NCBI GenBank assembly: GCA_013289985.1
Contig: JABCYW010000055.1
Span: forward strand, 1 to 34,362
Source of the DNA: Betaproteobacteria bacterium
Lineage (GTDB): Bacteria > Pseudomonadota > Gammaproteobacteria > Burkholderiales > Burkholderiaceae_C
Reading direction: 5' to 3'
Length of the DNA stretch: 34,362 nt
Both the position numbers and the translations under genes were made by a program. Position 1 is the stretch's first letter. The number at the start of each line of letters is the position of its first letter. Positions 30,673 through 34,362 of this stretch are shown piece after piece. The notes under the pieces are model-generated. The model had not been told where the DNA came from. It made no database searches and was given only the letters and a program-made list of their open reading frames with translations.

Positions 30673-31629
30673 GTGAATCCTCCCCGAATCCTCGTCGTCG
30701 GCGACGCGATGCTCGACCGTTATTGGGACGGTGTCGTCGACCGCATCTCGCCGGAGGCGCCAGTGCCTGTGCTGCGCGTGACGCGCCGTTTCGAGCGACC
30801 CGGCGGCGCGGCCAACGTGGCGGCCAACCTGGCCGGCCTGGGCGCCGCGGTGAGCCTGATCGCGCTGGTGGGCGACGACGCCGACGGCGCGCGTCTTGGT
30901 GACCTGATGGACGAGGCCGGCGTCGGCTTCGACCGGGTGGTGGATCCGGACTGGGCCACCATCGCCAAGATCCGTTGCGTGGCGCGCCGGCACCAGATGT
31001 TGCGCGCCGACTTCGAGACGCCACCGCCACCCGCGATGCGCGCGCGCCTGGCCGAGCGCTTCGGGCGGGCGTTGCCGGTGCACGACCTGGTGGTGCTGTC
31101 GGACTACGCCAAGGGCGCGCTGGACGACTGTGCGTCGCTGGTGCGGGCCGCGCGTGCCGCGGGCAAGCCTGTGCTGGTGGACCCGAAGGGCCGCGATGCA
31201 TCGCGCTACGCCGGCGCCACCCTCGTCAAGCCCAATCTCGCGGCGCTCGACGCGATGCTGGGGCCCAGGGCGAATGACGGCGACGGCGACGACGAACGCG
31301 AGCGGCTCGTCGGCGCGCTGCGCGAGCGCTTCGGCTGGCGCCACGTGCTGCTCACGCAAGGCGAGGGCGGCATGACGCTGTTCGACGACGCGGGCGTCAC
31401 GCACGAGCGTGCGCGGGTGCGCGAGGTGCATGACGTGACGGGCGCGGGCGACACCGTGCTCGCGACGCTGGCCTGGCGCCTGGCCGAGGGCGACGACGTC
31501 CGGCGCGCGATGCGCTGGGCCAACGTGGCCGCGGGCCTGGCGGTGCAGACCTTCGGCACCGCGGTGCTGGCGCGTGAGGACTTGATCGCCGCGTTCGACG
31601 ATGCGCGTGGACAAGCGCCTCAGGCGTGA
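30673..31629 (+). CDS. hldA: D-glycero-beta-D-manno-heptose-7-phosphate kinase
   Basis: A 318-residue PfkB/ribokinase-family sugar kinase that makes heptose 1,7-bisphosphate for LPS core heptose. The start block RILVVGDAMLDRYWDGVVDR, the PGGAANVAANLAGLG sugar-binding region and the C-terminal DVTGAGDTVLATLAW anion hole with catalytic Asp are diagnostic for the kinase half of HldE. The GTG at 30673 places the family N-terminus right; the frame is open to 30607, but those codons do not resemble the family. The adenylyltransferase half is absent from this protein and is a separate gene nearby (hldC), as is usual in Betaproteobacteria. It ends with a 10-bp overlap, tail to tail, with gmhB. Confidence 0.92.
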   Translation: MNPPRILVVGDAMLDRYWDGVVDRISPEAPVPVLRVTRRFERPGGAANVAANLAGLGAAVSLIALVGDDADGARLGDLMDEAGVGFDRVVDPDWATIAKIRCVARRHQMLRADFETPPPPAMRARLAERFGRALPVHDLVVLSDYAKGALDDCASLVRAARAAGKPVLVDPKGRDASRYAGATLVKPNLAALDAMLGPRANDGDGDDERERLVGALRERFGWRHVLLTQGEGGMTLFDDAGVTHERARVREVHDVTGAGDTVLATLAWRLAEGDDVRRAMRWANVAAGLAVQTFGTAVLAREDLIAAFDDARGQAPQA

Positions 31630-32204
31630 CGCCTCTGCTCGTGCTCCAGCAGCCAGCGCGCGCCCTCGGCTAGGTTGGCGCAGGTGAAGTCGGCGGGCGG
31701 GTCGGCGATGTCGCAGGACACGTGGTCGATGGCGTCGGCGATGCGGATGCACGCGGCCACGCCGGCGGCCCGGCCGGCCGCGATGTCGGACGGCTTGTCG
31801 CCCACCATCACGCAGGCGGACAGGTCCAGCTCGAGGTCGCGCGCCGCACGCCGCAGCATGCCCGGCGCGGGCTTGCGGCAGTCGCACTGGCGGCGCCAGG
31901 CGGCCAGCGGTGCGTCGGGCAGGTGCGGGCAGTGGTACACGGCGTCCAGCGTGATGCCGTGCCGCGCGAGTTCGCTGTGCATCCACGCGGTGAGGTTGGC
32001 ATATTCGGCCGGCCCGTACAGGCCGCGCGCGATGCCCGATTGATTCGTGGCGACCACCAGCGCCCAGTCTGCGCGCTGCAACGCGCGCAACGCATGCATC
32101 ACACCGGGCAGCCATTCGAAGTCCTCGGGCCGGCTCACGTAGCCGCGATCGTGGTTCAACACGCCGTCGCGGTCCAGGAACACGGCCCTGCGCAGGGCGG
32201 CCAT
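31620..32204 (-). CDS. gmhB: D-glycero-D-manno-heptose 1,7-bisphosphate 7-phosphatase
   Basis: A 194-residue HAD-family phosphatase that removes the 7-phosphate from heptose bisphosphate. The catalytic DxD is Asp11 and Asp13 in FLDRDGVLNHDRGYV. The zinc-binding loop typical of GmhB is present as CPHLPDAPL followed by CDCRKPAPGML, and VMVGDKPSDIAAG supplies the late acidic motif. ATG at 32204 has GGAGGG seven bases upstream. It converges with hldA, overlapping by 10 bp, and lies downstream of hldC on the same strand. Together the three encode the kinase, phosphatase and nucleotidyltransferase steps to ADP-heptose; gmhA and hldD are not in the window. Confidence 0.93.
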   Translation of the reverse strand: MAALRRAVFLDRDGVLNHDRGYVSRPEDFEWLPGVMHALRALQRADWALVVATNQSGIARGLYGPAEYANLTAWMHSELARHGITLDAVYHCPHLPDAPLAAWRRQCDCRKPAPGMLRRAARDLELDLSACVMVGDKPSDIAAGRAAGVAACIRIADAIDHVSCDIADPPADFTCANLAEGARWLLEHEQRRHA

Positions 32205-32223
32205 CCGCTAGCCCTCCGCCTGA

Positions 32224-32329
32224 CGGCTGCGGTGCGAGCGCCTTCGGAGCGGCCGAGCGGCGCTCATAAGGCTACCCTCCGCCCATCGGCTGCGGTGCGA
32301 GCGCCTTCGGGCGGCCGAGCGGCGCTCAT
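32224..32329. repeat. Two copies of a 44-bp direct repeat with internal dyad
   Basis: Copies lie at 32224-32267 and 32287-32329 and are identical except for a single-base deletion in the second. Each holds a GAGCGCC and GGCGCTC dyad that can form a hairpin. The hldC stop codon lies inside copy two. The pattern suggests a REP-like element or transcript-stabilising hairpin between hldC and gmhB. Confidence 0.75.
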
Positions 32330-32832
32330 GACGCGTCGGCCGGCGCGAGTCGCGAGCCGGCGCGGATGCGATCCATCAGCGACGTGGTGGAGAAGCCGTC
32401 GACGAAAGGCAGCGACAGCGCGTGACCACCCCAGCTGCGCACCAGCGCGGCCTCGGCGAGCTTGTTCATGTCGTAATCGCCGCCCTTCACGTAGACGGAC
32501 GGTCGCAGTCGAGACAGCAACGCGATGGGCGTCGGCTCGTTGAAGATCACCACCGCGTCCACGCTTTCCAGCGCGGCGACCTGGAAGGCGCGATCGCCCT
32601 CGCGGTTCATCGGCCGGCCGGGGCCCTTGTCGAGGATGCGGGCGGACGCGTCGCTGTTGATGGCCACCACTAGCGAGTCGCCGAGCTGCCGGGCCTCGGC
32701 CAGGTACGCGATGTGGCCGCGGTGCAGCAGGTCGAAGACGCCGTTGGTGAAGACCGTGCCGGGCTGCATCGCGAAGCGGCCCACGGCCTCGTCCACGTGC
32801 ATCAATTTACGGAGCGGATCGAATCGGTTCAT
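32326..32832 (-). CDS. hldC: D-glycero-beta-D-manno-heptose 1-phosphate adenylyltransferase
   Basis: A 168-residue nucleotidyltransferase that joins AMP to heptose 1-phosphate to give ADP-heptose. The cytidylyltransferase-fold signature TNGVFDLLHRGHIAYL is present, with HRGH at residues 37-40 as the HxGH motif, and the ISSTE-like late motif is FSTTSLMDRI. GGDYDMNKL is the usual KGGDY-like block. ATG at 32832 fits the family N-terminus; the ribosome binding site is weak. It corresponds to the second half of fused HldE and complements hldA. The gene is followed by a 44-bp repeat pair and then gmhB. Confidence 0.93.
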   Translation of the reverse strand: MNRFDPLRKLMHVDEAVGRFAMQPGTVFTNGVFDLLHRGHIAYLAEARQLGDSLVVAINSDASARILDKGPGRPMNREGDRAFQVAALESVDAVVIFNEPTPIALLSRLRPSVYVKGGDYDMNKLAEAALVRSWGGHALSLPFVDGFSTTSLMDRIRAGSRLAPADAS

Positions 32833-33009
32833 GATTGTTCTGACGGTAACGCTGCGCTGCGAGGCGCCGGCCAGCGGGGCGGCATCACCTCCAGGCCAGT
32901 GTGGCGCGCCGGGTGGCAGCCGGCACGCCCGCGCACCCTTGCAAGCGGTCGTTCGCGGATCGATTTCACGGTCCCGGCGGGTTTCACATGAGCAATCGGC
33001 TTGCCCGAC

Positions 33010-33028
33010 AGGCGTTCGCCGGACGCCT
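33010..33028. promoter_or_regulatory. Short dyad in the hldC-glycosyltransferase gap
   Basis: AGGCGT (33010-33015) and ACGCCT (33023-33028) face each other with a 7-base loop in a 215-bp gap. On the minus strand it lies just after the glycosyltransferase stop and could be a weak terminator. No T-run follows on that strand. Confidence 0.3.
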
Positions 33029-33047
33029 TTCAGGCTTGCTTCGGGCC

Positions 33048-34362
33048 TCAAGCATGCGCCGCGACCAGAGCCCGCGACGGCAGTGATGCGACTGCCTTCT
33101 CCAGGGCCTGGCCCACGCGCGCCACGACGTCCGCCCAGTCGTCGTGCGTGGCTTGCCGGAACAGCCGCATCGATGGATACCAGGCGCTCGCCTGCGGATC
33201 CAGGCCATAGCGCCAGTCGGGCGCGTGAGGCAGCATCACGAACGTGGGCTTGCCGAGCGCGCCGGCCAGGTGGGCCACCGCGGTGTCGCAGGTCACCACC
33301 ACGTCCAGGTTGGAGATGATGGCCGCGGTGTCGTCGAAATGGGCGATCTCGCGTTGCAGGTCCACGAATCGAGGCAGTTGCGCGCGGCCGACGAGCTGCT
33401 CGCAGCCCGAGCCCTTCTGGAGCGAGAAGCAGCGCGTGCCGGGCACGTCGAGCAGGGGCCGGACGGCGTCGAATCCGGGCGACCGCTCGTGGCTGTTGCG
33501 CAGCGCGGGATTGCCGGCCCACACCAGGCCGAACGCCAGGTCGCGGCCGGGCGAGCGGCCCGATGCGGCGAGGCGGTCGCGCCATTGCCAGGCGAGCGCC
33601 TCGTGTGCGTGCAGGTACGGCGCGTCCGCGTGCGCGGGCGCGAGGCCCAGCACATGGGGCAGGCTCATCAACGCCACGTGGGTGTCGAACGTCGGTGGCG
33701 TGGCGCCGCGCACGCTCACCGACGCCACGCCCGGGATGCGCGCCGCCAGCCCCTGCAGGCCGTCCGGGACCTCCAGCACCACGCGGCCCCCGAGGCGGGC
33801 CACCGCGGGCACGAAGCGCAGGAACTGCAGGGCGTCGCCGAAGCCCTGCTCGGCCCAGACGAGGATCGTGCGGTATTGCAGCGGACGTCCGTCCCACACG
33901 GGTTGCGCGCAGTTTCGTGGTGCGGGCTCGCCGCGCCGGAATCGCCATTCGTACTCGCGGAAACCTTCCTCGAACCGGCCCGCGCGCAGCAGGCCCAGCG
34001 CGCTGTTCCAGTGCGCATCGACGTGCTGAGGATCGCATTCGACAGCCGCCTGGAACGCGGCGAGCGCACCCTCCCACAGCCCGAAGCGCTCCAGCGCCAC
34101 GCCCAGGTTGTAGGCCGGTTCCGGCGAACGCGGCGCGTGACGAAGGGCCTGCTGGAACGCCAGCAGCGCGCCGTGCCGGTCGTTGCGATCGCGCAGCAGG
34201 CTGCCCAGGTTCGTCCACGCGTCGGCATAGTGGGGCTGCGCGCGGATCGCCTCGCGGTACGCGGCCTCCGCGGCCCGCGGCTGGCCCAGGCGCTGCTGCA
34301 CGATGCCCAGCAGCGTCCAGGCATCGGGGCGGTTCGGCAAGGCATCGACGGCGCGGCGCGCA
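33048..34362 (-). CDS. TPR-containing glycosyltransferase, GT9-like (5'-truncated)
   Basis: The frame runs past the window end, so the start is missing. The N-terminal part is a run of tetratricopeptide repeats (PDAWTLLGIVQQRLGQPRAA, DAWTNLGSLLRDRN, EPAYNLGVALERFGLWEGA). A linker (EGFREYEWRFRRGEP) leads to a glycosyltransferase domain of the GT9/heptosyltransferase-like type, with ILVWAEQGFGDALQFLRFVP near its start and a donor-site block VVTCDTAVAHLAGALGKPTF toward the end. Such proteins are frequent beside LPS and glycoprotein genes; the TPRs may bind a protein acceptor. It is upstream of hldC on the same strand, which fits a role in heptose-containing glycans, but the acceptor and sugar are unknown. 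Confidence 0.85.
   Translation of the reverse strand, partial: ARRAVDALPNRPDAWTLLGIVQQRLGQPRAAEAAYREAIRAQPHYADAWTNLGSLLRDRNDRHGALLAFQQALRHAPRSPEPAYNLGVALERFGLWEGALAAFQAAVECDPQHVDAHWNSALGLLRAGRFEEGFREYEWRFRRGEPAPRNCAQPVWDGRPLQYRTILVWAEQGFGDALQFLRFVPAVARLGGRVVLEVPDGLQGLAARIPGVASVSVRGATPPTFDTHVALMSLPHVLGLAPAHADAPYLHAHEALAWQWRDRLAASGRSPGRDLAFGLVWAGNPALRNSHERSPGFDAVRPLLDVPGTRCFSLQKGSGCEQLVGRAQLPRFVDLQREIAHFDDTAAIISNLDVVVTCDTAVAHLAGALGKPTFVMLPHAPDWRYGLDPQASAWYPSMRLFRQATHDDWADVVARVGQALEKAVASLPSRALVAAHA

Overview
The window is GC-rich DNA with dense gene packing, two general porins (a family typical of Betaproteobacteria), separate heptose kinase and adenylyltransferase genes for LPS core heptose, a tRNA-Thr(CGU) and an MgtC-family protein. 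This fits a betaproteobacterium, most likely Burkholderiales. I infer that from gene content; no taxonomic marker is present.

Layout. (1) 1-2982, plus strand: the end of a peptide/oligopeptide ABC importer (binding protein cut by the window edge, then two permeases). (2) 2990-5478, minus: a small unknown protein, an MgtC/SapB-family membrane protein and a porin. (3) 5475-15041, minus: an envelope module made of a Ser/Thr protein kinase with one membrane segment, a diheme lipoprotein, an OmpA-type lipoprotein, a 1224-residue c-type-heme protein built of Ig-like domains with a Cys-containing C-terminal sorting signal, and a very short CPBP-type (glutamic) intramembrane protease resembling MrtJ. 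(4) About 15.47-16.0 kb, plus: a truncated tyrosine-recombinase remnant. (5) 15982-27958, minus: a tightly packed set of genes reading porin, cupin, MetRS-like enzyme, lysine/ornithine-type N-hydroxylase, EctB-type aminotransferase, FAD oxidoreductase, PhzF-like enzyme, GNAT acetyltransferase, ATP-grasp ligase, MFS exporter and peptide-type binding protein. (6) About 28.0-30.4 kb: a relatively AT-rich, gene-poor stretch with three 23-bp tandem repeats and two small membrane-protein genes, bounded by tRNA-Thr. (7) 30.67-34.36 kb: heptose genes hldA, gmhB and hldC, and a TPR-containing glycosyltransferase.

The main discovery candidate is region 5. An N-hydroxylase, a cupin and a MetRS paralogue side by side are the signature of the hydrazine (N-N bond) synthetases known from Streptomyces pathways such as s56-p1, triacsin and pyrazomycin, where cupin and MetRS domains are usually one fused protein. 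Here they are two adjacent genes in the same N-to-C order. They sit with an amine-oxidase-like flavoenzyme (a candidate for the oxidative cleavage step), a diaminobutyrate-type aminotransferase, an amide-forming ATP-grasp ligase and transport genes, with no NRPS or PKS. I infer a small hydrazine-bearing amino acid or peptide made by a betaproteobacterium. An integrase remnant at one end and repeats plus a tRNA at the other suggest acquisition by transfer.

The second candidate is region 3: an intramembrane sorting protease encoded directly after its likely substrate, and next to two lipoproteins that may work with it at the cell surface.
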